From NCBI GenBank assembly GCA_021205755.1, contig JAJPWX010000110.1:1-64000 (forward strand): a stretch of DNA of 64,000 nucleotides. Direction: 5' to 3'. This stretch comes from Lachnospiraceae bacterium (GTDB taxonomy: Bacteria; Bacillota; Clostridia; Lachnospirales; Lachnospiraceae). A program made the translations under genes and the position numbers. A model generated the notes under the pieces. The model did no database searches, was not told the DNA's origin, and was given only the letters and a program-made list of their open reading frames with translations. Below, one piece after another: positions 37,979 to 47,413 of the stretch (the stretch's first letter is position 1; every line of letters begins with the position of its first letter).

Positions 37979-38935
37979 TCACCCAACAGCCGAAAGGTAT
38001 TCCGTCATAACATATCCTTCTACGGTACTCCCCGTCGAATCAATATAAGAAATTCTCGACCAGCCGCTATCCAGATTTTCTAATACCTCCACCTGTGATC
38101 CGGCAACCAGCGAACCGAGCTTCTCACTGTCAGCGGAAGCTTCGCTGCGGACGTTCACACCTGTACTCGCGCCAATCTGCATCGTACCAAGCGTTCCATC
38201 CGAACTGCTGTCTGAAGAATCGTCATCTGAATCATCATCGGAATCACTTGTCGTCGTCCTGGACTCAATGTACTGCGCCAGATCCTCATCTGCCTCGCAT
38301 CTTTCCGTCAATGTATTGCTGACATCCGCGATCAGTGCCTGCACATCTGAATCCGTCTGACGCTCCTGCACGTAAGCCGTAATCTCCGATGTGTAATCAC
38401 TGGTCTGCACCACCAGCAGCGTTCCGTCCGAATCCGGCTGCACATACAGTTCACGCAGCGTCGGCGCCTCTGTCTCAATACCGGTCAGCTTCAGTTCCAT
38501 ATAAACGTATACCACATAGGAGCCATCCGTCAGTCCGGACTTAGAATAGGTCATAATATCATTATAAGACTCCACAGCAGTATCCATCGCCGCTACCGTC
38601 GCACGGGCGCTGTCATCAAACGTCTTTCCGCACAGAGTCTCCAGTGTGTCATAATCCTGGTCGCCGATCGCCGTCCAGTAAGCGGTAGCGAGCTCAAGCA
38701 AATCTGCCTGATCCTTGACAAGCGCTTCCTCCGTATCATCCGCTACCGTTTCTTCCTCCGTCTGCACATCGGTCTGCTGCTCCGTCTTATTCTGAGAACT
38801 GTTCGACGAAGAAGTACCAATATGTGTTACCAGGCGCACGGCAAAGACAGCAATAATAATCAGTAAAAGAATCGCCAGTCCCAAAAGTATATAGCGAAGA
38901 TTGTCTGATATCCACTCTCTGATGTCGTCTAACAT
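37979..38935 (-). CDS. Membrane-anchored SH3-domain protein
   Basis: A 318-residue protein with one membrane helix (YILLGLAILLLIIIAVFAVR, residues ~15-34), a T/E/D-rich spacer, a domain of about 120 residues (DLLELATAYWTAIGDQDYDT ... LTDGSYVVYVYMELKLTGIE) and an S/D-rich linker. A C-terminal bacterial SH3 domain follows (GASTGVNVRSEASADSEKLG, SLVAGSQVEVLENLDSGWSR). SH3b domains bind cell wall components, so it probably contacts peptidoglycan from the membrane. GGGAGGGG precedes the ATG. Monocistronic by its own promoter. Confidence 0.75.
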   Translation of the reverse strand: MLDDIREWISDNLRYILLGLAILLLIIIAVFAVRLVTHIGTSSSNSSQNKTEQQTDVQTEEETVADDTEEALVKDQADLLELATAYWTAIGDQDYDTLETLCGKTFDDSARATVAAMDTAVESYNDIMTYSKSGLTDGSYVVYVYMELKLTGIETEAPTLRELYVQPDSDGTLLVVQTSDYTSEITAYVQERQTDSDVQALIADVSNTLTERCEADEDLAQYIESRTTTSDSDDDSDDDSSDSSSDGTLGTMQIGASTGVNVRSEASADSEKLGSLVAGSQVEVLENLDSGWSRISYIDSTGSTVEGYVMTEYLSAVG

Positions 38936-39106
38936 AGATTTTTACCCCTCCCTGTATTCCGTATGCCGTCACGCCCTTCATCTGCAGCACACAGTGATTT
39001 TATTTTCCGGATGGAATCCGATCTTGTGCGCAACAATTCTGAAAAAAAGAGAAAAACCCGCTGCGTCCAATCAATTTTCAGAATAATAGCACATAAACTA
39101 TATGTT

Positions 39107-39135
39107 AGTTTAGCATATTTGCTGAAATATGTAAA
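39107..39135 (-). promoter_or_regulatory. Promoter of the SH3-domain gene
   Basis: TTTACA, 17 nt, TAAACT on the minus strand, leaving a leader of about 165 nt. The 315-bp gap between this gene and efp holds only the two divergent promoters as far as I can see. Confidence 0.4.
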
Positions 39136-39178
39136 CACTATTTTCTTAAGAGAATCTAAATTTTACATGAGAAAACAG

Positions 39179-39207
39179 TTGAAAAATATGGGCGAATAAG
39201 GTAGAAT
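39179..39207 (+). promoter_or_regulatory. efp promoter
   Basis: TTGAAA, 17 nt, TAGAAT on the + strand, 43 nt before the efp ATG. Confidence 0.7.
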
Positions 39208-39250
39208 AAAAAAGATATTGCTATACGAATATATGGAGGAGAACGAAAAA

Positions 39251-39808
39251 ATGATTGTAGCAGGTGATTTCAGAAATGGTATTACGATTGAAATGGACGG
39301 CAGCATTTATCAAATTATCGAGTTCCAGCATGTAAAGCCGGGCAAAGGTGCCGCATTTGTCAGAACCAAGTTAAAAAATATTATCAGCGGCGGCGTGGTA
39401 GAGAAGTCTTTCCGTCCGACTGAGAAGTTTCCGACAGCCCGTATTGACCGCGTAGAGATGCAGTACCTCTACTCAGACGGCGATCTCTATTATTTCATGA
39501 ACACAGAGACCTACGACCAGATCGGACTGAACAGCGACGCGATTGGTGATTCTCTGAAGTTTGTTAAGGAAAACGAGATGGTGAAAGTCTGCTCCCACAA
39601 CGGCAATGTTTTCGCTGTAGAGCCGCCTCTCTTCGTAGAACTTGAAGTGACCGAGACCGAGCCAGGTCTAAAGGGCGATACCGTGACAGGCGCATCCAAG
39701 CCGGCTACTGTAGAGACCGGTGCGACCGTCTATGTTCCGCTGTTTGTCAACACAGGGGACAGGCTCAAGATTGACACCCGTACAGGAGAATATCTCTCCC
39801 GCGTGTGA
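39251..39808 (+). CDS. efp: Elongation factor P
   Basis: A 185-residue EF-P, which relieves ribosome stalling at polyproline. The N-terminal KOW-like domain ([40 protein letters not shown]) carries Lys32 at the loop tip that is modified in other bacteria. Two OB domains follow, ending [35 protein letters not shown] 39,251 follows GGAGGA. No EpmA/EpmB/YmfI-type modification gene is adjacent. Confidence 0.97.
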   Translation: MIVAGDFRNGITIEMDGSIYQIIEFQHVKPGKGAAFVRTKLKNIISGGVVEKSFRPTEKFPTARIDRVEMQYLYSDGDLYYFMNTETYDQIGLNSDAIGDSLKFVKENEMVKVCSHNGNVFAVEPPLFVELEVTETEPGLKGDTVTGASKPATVETGATVYVPLFVNTGDRLKIDTRTGEYLSRV

Positions 39809-39834
39809 TCGGATTTCTTTTATAACTGTGCATA

Positions 39835-39876
39835 ACACCGCATGGTGCTTTTTCTGGCATCATGCGGTGTTTTTTA
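39835..39876 (+). terminator. efp terminator
   Basis: ACACCGCATG and CATGCGGTGT (10 bp, perfect) enclose a 16-nt loop and are followed by TTTTT. Confidence 0.9.
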
Positions 39877-39914
39877 CATCTTTTTATTTTTTACATTTCT
39901 TTTTCATTTTCTAC

Positions 39915-39943
39915 TTGATTTGTGTAACCTGCTGTGATATAAT
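39915..39943 (+). promoter_or_regulatory. Promoter of the DUF5688 gene
   Basis: TTGATT, 17 nt, TATAAT, with TG one base before the -10 (extended), 46 nt before the TTG start. Confidence 0.75.
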
Positions 39944-39989
39944 CTGCGTTGTAGCAAAACAACATTCATCAAAAGAAAGGTGGTATCGA

Positions 39990-40889
39990 TTGAATTACAG
40001 TCAGTTTTTAGAAACGATTACGAAAGAAGTCCGGGAGCGCACAGACCCGAAGGCCAGGATCTGCATCAGTTCGATTCAGAAAATAAACCTGCCGATGATG
40101 GACGGCATGACGATCCTGCTCCCTGGAGAAAACACCGCTCCCACCATCTACCTGGATTCCTATTATCAGGAATATCTTGAAGGCGCCAGTCTTTCCGGTC
40201 TCGCTGAGAAAATACTCAGCTTCCACTCCGAGAATCAGACCATCCCAGCCTGCGACATCTCCTTCTTTACGAATTTCGAACAGGCCCGGAAGCGCATCAT
40301 CTGCCGCCTGGTAAACTGTGAGATGAACCAGCAGCTTCTGAAGGAAATCCCGCATCTTTGTTTCCTTGATCTGGCGGTCGTCTATTACTATGAGATGGAA
40401 ATCAATTCCTCCGGCCACTCCGGCATCCTCGTGCGAAATACACATATGGAGATGTGGGGAATCGACCTTTGCCAGCTGCATGCCATCGCCATCCGCAATA
40501 CACGCACATTGCTTCCATACCGGTTCGGAACGATGGATTTGCTAGCAGAGCTCACCGATATCCCGTTTCCCCCGCGTGACCCCGATGCACCGCCCATGTA
40601 CATCCTCACAAACGAACAACTGTGCTACGGTGCCGTCAACATCATCTTCGACGACATCCTGCACACTGTCAGTGACAAAGTCGGAGGCGACTTCTACGTC
40701 CTCCCAAGCAGCATACACGAATGTCTGATTTTGCCAATCTTCAGCTGGAACGAAAAAGATCCGGAAAAGCTCCAGAGTATCGTAAGAGAAATCAATCAAA
40801 AATACGTTTCTGTCGAGGATATTCTCGGCAACCACATTTATCGCTACAGCCGGGCTGTTCAAAAACTTGGCCTTGTTTCCTGCCTGTAA
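39990..40889 (+). CDS. DUF5688 family protein
   Basis: A 299-residue protein of unknown function, typical of Lachnospiraceae (several copies per genome are usual). It begins at TTG: MNYSQFLETITKEVRERTDP. Landmarks are NLPMMDGMTILLPGENTAPT, SFFTNFEQARKRIICRLVNC, PHLCFLDLAVVYYYEMEINS and a C-terminal VLPSSIHECLILP. There is no signal peptide or membrane helix, so it is cytoplasmic. AAAGGTGG lies upstream of the TTG; a longer frame reaching into efp is rejected. Confidence 0.75.
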   Translation: MNYSQFLETITKEVRERTDPKARICISSIQKINLPMMDGMTILLPGENTAPTIYLDSYYQEYLEGASLSGLAEKILSFHSENQTIPACDISFFTNFEQARKRIICRLVNCEMNQQLLKEIPHLCFLDLAVVYYYEMEINSSGHSGILVRNTHMEMWGIDLCQLHAIAIRNTRTLLPYRFGTMDLLAELTDIPFPPRDPDAPPMYILTNEQLCYGAVNIIFDDILHTVSDKVGGDFYVLPSSIHECLILPIFSWNEKDPEKLQSIVREINQKYVSVEDILGNHIYRYSRAVQKLGLVSCL

Positions 40890-40892
40890 ACT

Positions 40893-40941
40893 GATAGAAA
40901 AATCCCGGCAGTAGACGAATCTCCTGCCGGGACTTTCTATC
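40893..40941 (+). terminator. Terminator-like hairpin after the DUF5688 gene
   Basis: TCCCGGCAG / CTGCCGGGA core stem, extended by GATAGAAA / TTTCTATC. It could work in both directions; the T-run is weak. Confidence 0.6.
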
Positions 40942-40952
40942 ATAAAATTTCG

Positions 40953-41025
40953 CACACCTGAAGGGATTCGAACCCCTGACACGTGGTACCGGAAACCACT
41001 GCTCTATCCCCTGAGCTACAGGTGC
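40953..41025 (-). tRNA. tRNA-Arg (anticodon CCG)
   Basis: A 73-nt cloverleaf on the minus strand. The acceptor stem is GCACCTG / CAGGTGT (G-U first pair), the D arm contains GCTC...GAGC, and the anticodon stem is GTGGT / ACCAC with loop TTCCGGT, giving anticodon CCG (40,992-40,990), which reads CGG. The T loop is TTCGAAT. The 3' CCA is not encoded. It reads the rare-type arginine codon CGG. Confidence 0.92.
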
Positions 41026-41175
41026 AATCCGTGTACGGTTTCCCGCGCACGAAAGTTATCTTACCACATTTTTTTTTTATTGTAAAGGAAAAATTATTTT
41101 CCTTTCACGCTTCAGCCATGGACAATCTCTTTCTCCCGCAAAGCAAAGCCACAGTTTCGGAAATAACCGCTTTAC

Positions 41176-42207
41176 TCACCAGCGTACCAGGCACGCCGCG
41201 CTGGAAAGTCCTCCGCCAAAAGCCACCATAACAATCAGTTCTCCCTCCTGGAACTTTCCGGCACGGTTCCATTCATCCAATACCAGTGGAATGCTGGCTG
41301 CGGAAGTGTTGCCATATTTCTGAAGATTCACACAGAAGTGATCCGCGGGGACGCCCTTCAGACGCCTGGAAGCACTGTCGATGATGCGCTTATTCGCCTG
41401 ATGTGGAACCACCCAGTCCAGGTCTTCTTCACGAAGCCCGGCTTTTGCCAGCACCTCATCTACCCGTTTAGGCAGATTGCTCACGGCGAATTTGTAGGTT
41501 TCCTGCCCATCCATATAGACAAGCGGAAGCTTTTCTTCCTTTTCAAACCAGGGTGAAATTCCGTTTTTCGTGGGAATCGCGATCACCTCATCGCCGCCCG
41601 CCGTGACAAAAGAGGATGCCAGATAATTTTCACCCGGCTCCAGCACCGCTGCTCCCGCTCCATCCCCAAAGAGCACCGCGGTCGAACGATCATGCCAGTT
41701 CACAATGCGGGACATGGCTTCCGCCCCGATAATCAGCATTTTGCGAATGCCGCCACGCGCAAAAAATGCAGCCGCAGTATCCATCAGATAAATCCAGCCT
41801 GTGCAGGCCGCGCTCAAATCCACACAGGGGCACTGCGCTCCCAAAGCCCGTTGCACCAGAGCCGCCATCGAAGGACATATGTACTCCCCGCTGATGGTCG
41901 CGCAAAGAATCATATCAATCTCATCCGGTGTAGTGTTCGCGTTTTCCAGCGCATTTTTCGCCGCTCCAATCGCCAGATCAGAAGTCGTCTCTGTCGTACA
42001 GATATGCCTCTGCTCAATCCCGCTGCGGCTCCGGATCCACTCATCACTCGTATCCAGGAATACCGTCAGATCATCATTCGTCACGACACGGGACGGCACA
42101 CAGCTCCCCGTACCAATGATCTTGAAACTCTTCGGCGCTGTGCCCACGCATTCCCTTGCATTGTTTTCGTTTTTCGTATTTTCTGCAGTCAGATTGGTTC
42201 CTGTCAT
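41176..42207 (-). CDS. fabH: 3-oxoacyl-ACP synthase III family protein
   Basis: A 343-residue ketoacyl synthase III, which starts fatty acid (or polyketide-like) chains from acyl-CoA and malonyl-ACP. The Cys-His-Asn active site is visible: VDLSAACTGWIYLMD, VVPHQANKRIIDSASRR and KYGNTSAASIPLVL. VLFGDGAGAAVLEPG is also conserved. There is an extra N-terminal tail of about 25 residues (MTGTNLTAENTKNENNAREC). It stands alone, without other fab genes, so a specialised role is possible. AGGAGA precedes the ATG. Confidence 0.88.
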   Translation of the reverse strand: MTGTNLTAENTKNENNARECVGTAPKSFKIIGTGSCVPSRVVTNDDLTVFLDTSDEWIRSRSGIEQRHICTTETTSDLAIGAAKNALENANTTPDEIDMILCATISGEYICPSMAALVQRALGAQCPCVDLSAACTGWIYLMDTAAAFFARGGIRKMLIIGAEAMSRIVNWHDRSTAVLFGDGAGAAVLEPGENYLASSFVTAGGDEVIAIPTKNGISPWFEKEEKLPLVYMDGQETYKFAVSNLPKRVDEVLAKAGLREEDLDWVVPHQANKRIIDSASRRLKGVPADHFCVNLQKYGNTSAASIPLVLDEWNRAGKFQEGELIVMVAFGGGLSSAACLVRW

Positions 42208-42298
42208 ATTTTTCTTCTCCTGATTTTTCTAACCATGAGCGGTCCCCTGTCAAAAACCAAAGGGATTACGCCCACATTTTTTCAAAAAAGTCTGATTT

Positions 42299-42327
42299 AT
42301 TGTATCTCAATATCCGAAATACCACAA
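42299..42327 (-). promoter_or_regulatory. fabH-like gene promoter
   Basis: TTGTGG, 17 nt, TACAAT on the minus strand, 92 nt before the ATG. Confidence 0.45.
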
Positions 42328-42346
42328 GACAAAATTGCAGTTTTCA

Positions 42347-42375
42347 TTGTAAAAAAACCCTTACTATAGTAAAAT
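42347..42375 (+). promoter_or_regulatory. Promoter of the GH3 gene with palindrome over the -10
   Basis: TTGTAA, 17 nt, TAAAAT on the + strand. The 12-bp perfect palindrome TTACTATAGTAA (42,361-42,372) overlaps the -10 element and could bind a repressor. Confidence 0.55.
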
Positions 42376-42452
42376 ACAGAAATATTAGGGAGCGAAACAC
42401 AAAGAATGATTGCTGTCATACAGCATAACGAGAAACGAATCGAGGAGATTAC

Positions 42453-45389
42453 ATGCAAAAATCAAAGCACACGCGGCCAGCTATTCCCTGTCTGCTGCTT
42501 GTCTTTCTTCTTATTATTAATGGCGTTGCCTCTTACTATTCCCCTATACTCGATCTGTATCTGGGAAATTACTCATCCTCTGCCACAGCCACCGAAAAAG
42601 AAGTCACTGCTGAAGACGCTGCCGCACTGGCGCTGGAGATACAGGCAGAATCCACAGTGCTGCTCCAAAATGAAAATGATACCCTGCCTCTGGACAATAG
42701 CATCACAAAGGTGAACGTCTTTGGCTGGGCTTCCACCCAGTGGCTGGGCGGCGGCAGCGGTTCCGGCGGCGTTTCCGAGGTCGAGGTCGACCTGCTGCAG
42801 GCGCTCTCCGATTACGGTATCTCCTACAACACCAGCCTGACCGAAATGTATCAGAATTTTGCGTCCAGCCGGGAATATACCAACTCTCTAAACGCTTCCC
42901 CCGAAGAATGCTGCCGTCTCTACGAGCCTTCCATAGATAATGCAGATTATTACAGCGAAGAGCTCCTTTCGGAAGCAAAAGACTGGTCCGATACTGCTCT
43001 CGTCGTCATCGGGCGTTTTTCCGGCGAAAGCAACGATATACCAACGGCACAATATAAAGTCACGGATCAGAGTGGCTCTGTCACCGTTGACGACTCCCGC
43101 TCGTACCTGAATCTCTCCACAGAAGAAATCCGTCTTCTGGAATATGTGGGCGCCAACTATGAAAACGTCATTGTCCTGCTCAATACCGGCAACGTCATGA
43201 CCGTCGGCGAAATTGAGAGCATCCCCGGTATAGACGCCTGCCTGCTGGCTGGTCTGACCGGTTCTGCAGGTGCTTCCGTTCTGCCCGCTATTCTGTGGGG
43301 GGAAATCTCCCCTTCTGGAAAAACAGCCGATACCTGGGCCTACGACCTTACCACATCCGCCGCATATGCAAATGCCGGCGCAGACGGGGTTGGAAGCTAC
43401 TTAAATGCTTCGGGATACTACCCGAACGATGGCACTGTCAATGTCAGTCTGGGAGACGACTCTGCCTACGACCAGGTCAGCTATGTAGATTATACAGAAG
43501 GGATTTATGTCGGCTACCGCTGGTATGAAACTGCGGACGAAGAAGGCTTCTGGGATGAAACAGAAAATGAATATGGCACTGGCTATGACAGTGTCGTACA
43601 ATATCCGTTTGGATACGGCCTGAGCTATACCAGTTTTACCTGGGAAGTAATCGACGCGCCTGCGGATGGCACAGAGCTGACTGCCAATATGGAGCTTAGC
43701 GTTACTGTGCGCGTGACTAATACCGGTGCTGTGGCTGGAAAGGACGTCGTCCAGCTCTATTTTTCCGCCCCCTATACCACAGGCGGCATAGAAAAATCCT
43801 CTGTGGAACTCGCCGCCTTTGCGAAAACTTCTCTGCTGGAGCCAGGAGAAAGTGAGGAGCTCACGCTGACCTTTGCAGCCGAAGATATGGCCTCTTATGA
43901 CTGCTATGATGCAAACAACAATCATTTTGCTGGATACGAGCTGGAAGCCGGTGAATACCTGCTCACGCTCCGCCGCGACGCACATACGATTGACGACTGC
44001 GAGCAGGCCCTCATCTGCTGTGTCCTGTCCGAGGGCATCTGTTATGAGACCGACTCATCGACCGGCAATACCGTCAGCAACAAATTCACTGGGGAAGATG
44101 CCATCGACGGCGTCAGCCTGGACGGCAGCGACTCCGGTCAGGAGATCGTCTGGCTGACACGGGCCGATTTTGAAGGAACCTTTCCGACGGAAAACGTCGG
44201 CAGCCGCGCTATGTCTGAATCTATCGCCAATCTGAACCTATACACGGAAGAAATGGCGGAAGCATGGATGGATCCCGAAGACGAGCCCATCACCACCGGC
44301 GCCGATAACGGCCTTCTGATCGAAGAAAACGGCGTTACCACAGAACTCGGCTACCAGCTCGGCGCGGATTACGACGATCCACTCTGGGAAGACCTGCTCG
44401 ATCAGCTGACCATCGAAGAAATGACCGAACTCGTCACGCACGCCTACTCTCATACCGCCGCACTGGAAAGTGTGGGCAAAGAAGCCGCAAAAGAACTTGA
44501 CGGACCTTCCCAGATCGGAAGCTTTGTCGGTTCCAATACCGGCACCGGTTTCCCCAGCGAAAGCACCCTTGCACAGTCCTGGAACACCGACCTGGCCCGT
44601 CAAATGGGCCGCGCCATCGGAACAGAAGCCCTGCAGTACGGCATCAGCGGCTGGTATGCTCCCACTGCCAACCTCCACCGCACGCCGCTCGGCGGACGCA
44701 ACTACGAATACTTTTCTGAAGACAGCCTTCTGACCGGCGAATTCTGCGGCAATGTCGTCGCAGGCTCCCTGGAGGCAGGCTGTTACTGCTATATCAAGCA
44801 CTTCATCTGCAACGATCAGGAATCCGGTATCTACCGCGACGGCATCTATACCTGGCTGACCGAGCAGACCTTGCGTGAGCTCTACCTGACGCCCTACCAG
44901 ATCGCCATCGAAGACTACGGCGCGACCGGAATCATGACCTCCTACAATCGTCTGGGCGCCGTCTGGAGCGGCGGCAGCGAAGCCCTGCTGACTGGAATTC
45001 TGCGCGACGAATGGAACTTCCAGGGAGCCGTCATCACCGACTACAGTGATCACCACACCTACATGAACGGCGACCAGTCTCTCCGCGCAGGCGGAGACCT
45101 CTGGATGGACGGATACGGCGGCACCTTCCGATACGAAACCGGATCCAATAGCTTCCAGCAGGCCCTGCGCCGCGCCGCAAAGCATATTCTCTACATGTAC
45201 CTCAACGCCCGCGTTGTCAACCGCGACTATGCCGCAGCCATTGGTGACGAGACCGCCTTGCGCCCCATCGTACAAAAAGGGATCTCCTACTGGCAAATCC
45301 TCATCTGGGCACTGATCGCCGTAGATGTGGCATCCATTCTGCGCTGCCTGGTTCCTGCTGCCCATCGGATCAGGAAAACCTCCTCATAA
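42453..45389 (+). CDS. Permuted glycoside hydrolase family 3, membrane-anchored
   Basis: A 978-residue GH3-type beta-glycosidase with swapped domain order. It has an N-terminal membrane helix (AIPCLLLVFLLIINGVASYY), then the usual C-terminal alpha/beta sandwich (LALEIQAESTVLLQNENDTL ... YPFGYGLSYTSFTWE) and an Fn3-like domain (VTVRVTNTGAVAGKDVVQLY). Next come the TIM barrel (GISGWYAPTANLHRTPLGGR, CYCYIKHFICNDQE) with the nucleophile Asp in GAVITDYSDHH, and a C-terminal membrane helix (YWQILIWALIAVDVASILRC). This order is known for Ruminococcus and Butyrivibrio beta-glucosidases. Substrate unknown. GAGGAG precedes the ATG. Confidence 0.87.
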   Translation: MQKSKHTRPAIPCLLLVFLLIINGVASYYSPILDLYLGNYSSSATATEKEVTAEDAAALALEIQAESTVLLQNENDTLPLDNSITKVNVFGWASTQWLGGGSGSGGVSEVEVDLLQALSDYGISYNTSLTEMYQNFASSREYTNSLNASPEECCRLYEPSIDNADYYSEELLSEAKDWSDTALVVIGRFSGESNDIPTAQYKVTDQSGSVTVDDSRSYLNLSTEEIRLLEYVGANYENVIVLLNTGNVMTVGEIESIPGIDACLLAGLTGSAGASVLPAILWGEISPSGKTADTWAYDLTTSAAYANAGADGVGSYLNASGYYPNDGTVNVSLGDDSAYDQVSYVDYTEGIYVGYRWYETADEEGFWDETENEYGTGYDSVVQYPFGYGLSYTSFTWEVIDAPADGTELTANMELSVTVRVTNTGAVAGKDVVQLYFSAPYTTGGIEKSSVELAAFAKTSLLEPGESEELTLTFAAEDMASYDCYDANNNHFAGYELEAGEYLLTLRRDAHTIDDCEQALICCVLSEGICYETDSSTGNTVSNKFTGEDAIDGVSLDGSDSGQEIVWLTRADFEGTFPTENVGSRAMSESIANLNLYTEEMAEAWMDPEDEPITTGADNGLLIEENGVTTELGYQLGADYDDPLWEDLLDQLTIEEMTELVTHAYSHTAALESVGKEAAKELDGPSQIGSFVGSNTGTGFPSESTLAQSWNTDLARQMGRAIGTEALQYGISGWYAPTANLHRTPLGGRNYEYFSEDSLLTGEFCGNVVAGSLEAGCYCYIKHFICNDQESGIYRDGIYTWLTEQTLRELYLTPYQIAIEDYGATGIMTSYNRLGAVWSGGSEALLTGILRDEWNFQGAVITDYSDHHTYMNGDQSLRAGGDLWMDGYGGTFRYETGSNSFQQALRRAAKHILYMYLNARVVNRDYAAAIGDETALRPIVQKGISYWQILIWALIAVDVASILRCLVPAAHRIRKTSS

Positions 45390-45480
45390 CACAGATTGCG
45401 GATTCCTCCTCCCTGGATTCAAAGTTTTCTTGATTCCTCCAGTCATTTGTGGTAAGCTTTCTGCAGTCAAATATTAAAAT

Positions 45481-45529
45481 TTCCAAGAGAAAGACTGGCC
45501 GTCCTGTTTGCCAGTCTTTCCCTTGGAAA
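45481..45529 (+). promoter_or_regulatory. Long hairpin in the leader of the TIGR03960 gene
   Basis: TTCCAAG + GAAAGACTGGC pair with GCCAGTCTTTC + CTTGGAA around a 10-nt loop (18 pairs, one mismatch). It ends 7 nt before the AGGAG of the next gene. There is no T-run in the gene's direction; on the other strand ATTTTAATATTT follows. Confidence 0.5.
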
Positions 45530-45547
45530 GAATTTCAGGAGTATTTC

Positions 45548-47413
45548 ATGCGAAAATTAGCGTTAAGTGATGAGATTTTATTATCCGTTGAAAAGCCGGC
45601 CCGCTATATCGGAGGCGAGATCAACGCAGTGATGAAAGATAGAGATCAGGTAGACATTCGCTTTGCGATGTGCTTTCCCGACGTGTATGAGATCGGCATG
45701 TCTCACTTAGGGATCCAGATTCTCTATGATATGTTTAACAAAAGGGACGACGTCTGGTGTGAGCGTGTCTACTCCCCGTGGGTGGATCTGGACAAGATCA
45801 TGCGGGAGCAGAAGCTTCCTCTCTTTGCCCTAGAATCGCAGGAGCCGATCCGGGATTTCGACTTTCTGGGCATTACGCTGCAGTACGAAATGTGCTACAC
45901 CAATGTGCTGCAGATTCTGGATCTGGCACAGGTACCTCTGCATGCGTCGGAGCGCAGCGAGCATGACCCGCTCGTAATCGGCGGTGGTCCCTGCGCATAC
46001 AATCCGGAGCCGCTCGCTCCGTTTTTTGAGCTGTTCTATATTGGAGAAGGAGAGACGGTCTACGACGCCCTGTTTGATTTGTATAAACGCTGCCGGGCGA
46101 ACGGGAATTCCCGGAAAGAATTCCTCCATCAGGCGGCGAAGCTTCCAGGCATCTATGTACCGGCACTTTATGAAGTGACGTATCAGGAAGATGGCACGAT
46201 CGCCTCTTTTATGCCAAAGGAAGCAGACATTCCCTCTGTGATTGAGAAGCAGGTGGTAATGGATATGAGCGATGCTCCTTATCCGGAAAAACCGGTTGTC
46301 CCGTATATGAAAGTGACCCAGGACCGCGTAGTGCTGGAAATTCAGCGCGGGTGTATCCGCGGCTGCCGTTTTTGCCAGGCAGGTATGATTTACCGTCCGC
46401 TGCGTGAGCGAAGCCTGGAGTGTCTCAAGGAGCACGCCGCGCGGATGCTGAAAACCTCCGGACAGGAAGAGATTTCCCTCAGTTCGCTCAGCTCCAGTGA
46501 TTACAGTGATCTAAAAGGGATTGTGAACTATCTGATTGATGAATTTGGCAGCCAGAATATCAACATCTCTCTCCCCTCCCTGCGCATTGACGCGTTTTCG
46601 CTGGACGTGATGGGGAAGATACAGGATGTCCGCAAAAGCAGTCTTACCTTCGCTCCGGAGGCCGGTTCGCAGCGGATGCGCGATGTAATCAACAAAGGAC
46701 TGACGGAAGAAGTCATTTTGCAGGGGGCGGATGAGGCCTTTCACGGCGGCTGGAACAAAGTCAAGCTCTATTTCATGCTGGGGCTGCCTCTGGAGACGGA
46801 TGAAGACCGGCAGGAGATCGCGCATCTGGCAGATAAGATTGCCCGGACATATTACGATATTCCAAAAGAAAGCCGCAACGGCAAGTGCCAGATCACGGTC
46901 AGCACCTCCTTTTTTGTGCCGAAACCTTTTACGCCCTTCCAGTGGGCTTCCATGCACCCGATGGGCGACTATCTCGGTTTCGCGAAGACCGTGAACCATG
47001 AAATCAAAGATATGCTGAACCACAAAAGCATCCGTTATAACTGGCATCAGGCGGATGTCACGCTGTTGGAGGGCGTATTTGCGCGCGGGGACCGCAGAAT
47101 CGCGGCTGTGATTGAGGATGCATATCGAAACGGCGCGCTCTATGATGCCTGGACGGAGTTTTGGAATTATGACCGCTGGCTGGCCGCATTTGCACATACA
47201 GGAATTGATATGGACTTTTATACGCTCCGCGCGCGGTCCCTGGATGAGATCTTTCCATGGGACTTTATCCAGGTCGGCGTGACAAAAGATTTTCTGAAAA
47301 GAGAATGGAAAAAAGCGCAGGAAGCGGCGGTGACGCCGAACTGCCGCCAGCAGTGTTCCGGCTGCGGCGCGCGCTGCTACGGAGGAGGTGTCTGTATTGA
47401 AAGTAAGGGTTAA
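45548..47413 (+). CDS. TIGR03960-family B12-binding-type radical SAM protein
   Basis: A 621-residue radical SAM protein. The N-terminal part resembles a B12-binding fold without clear cobalamin ligands (VDIRFAMCFPDVYEIGMSHL, DFLGITLQYEMCYTNVLQIL). The radical SAM motif CxxxCxxC is RGCIRGCRFCQAGMIYRPLR around residue 291. LTFAPEAGSQRMRDVINKGL follows. The C-terminal cluster (CRQQCSGCGARCYGGGVC) may bind another iron-sulfur centre. The reaction is unknown. It is always next to the TIGR03936 gene and rng, suggesting an RNA-related role. ATG 45,548 follows AGGAG; an upstream in-frame extension contains the hairpin. Confidence 0.9.
   Translation: MRKLALSDEILLSVEKPARYIGGEINAVMKDRDQVDIRFAMCFPDVYEIGMSHLGIQILYDMFNKRDDVWCERVYSPWVDLDKIMREQKLPLFALESQEPIRDFDFLGITLQYEMCYTNVLQILDLAQVPLHASERSEHDPLVIGGGPCAYNPEPLAPFFELFYIGEGETVYDALFDLYKRCRANGNSRKEFLHQAAKLPGIYVPALYEVTYQEDGTIASFMPKEADIPSVIEKQVVMDMSDAPYPEKPVVPYMKVTQDRVVLEIQRGCIRGCRFCQAGMIYRPLRERSLECLKEHAARMLKTSGQEEISLSSLSSSDYSDLKGIVNYLIDEFGSQNINISLPSLRIDAFSLDVMGKIQDVRKSSLTFAPEAGSQRMRDVINKGLTEEVILQGADEAFHGGWNKVKLYFMLGLPLETDEDRQEIAHLADKIARTYYDIPKESRNGKCQITVSTSFFVPKPFTPFQWASMHPMGDYLGFAKTVNHEIKDMLNHKSIRYNWHQADVTLLEGVFARGDRRIAAVIEDAYRNGALYDAWTEFWNYDRWLAAFAHTGIDMDFYTLRARSLDEIFPWDFIQVGVTKDFLKREWKKAQEAAVTPNCRQQCSGCGARCYGGGVCIESKG

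Noticed and set aside
44238..45365. 375-codon minus-strand open frame
   Set aside because: It lies antisense to the GH3 barrel domain, has no ribosome binding site, and GH3 motifs on the + strand are unmistakable.
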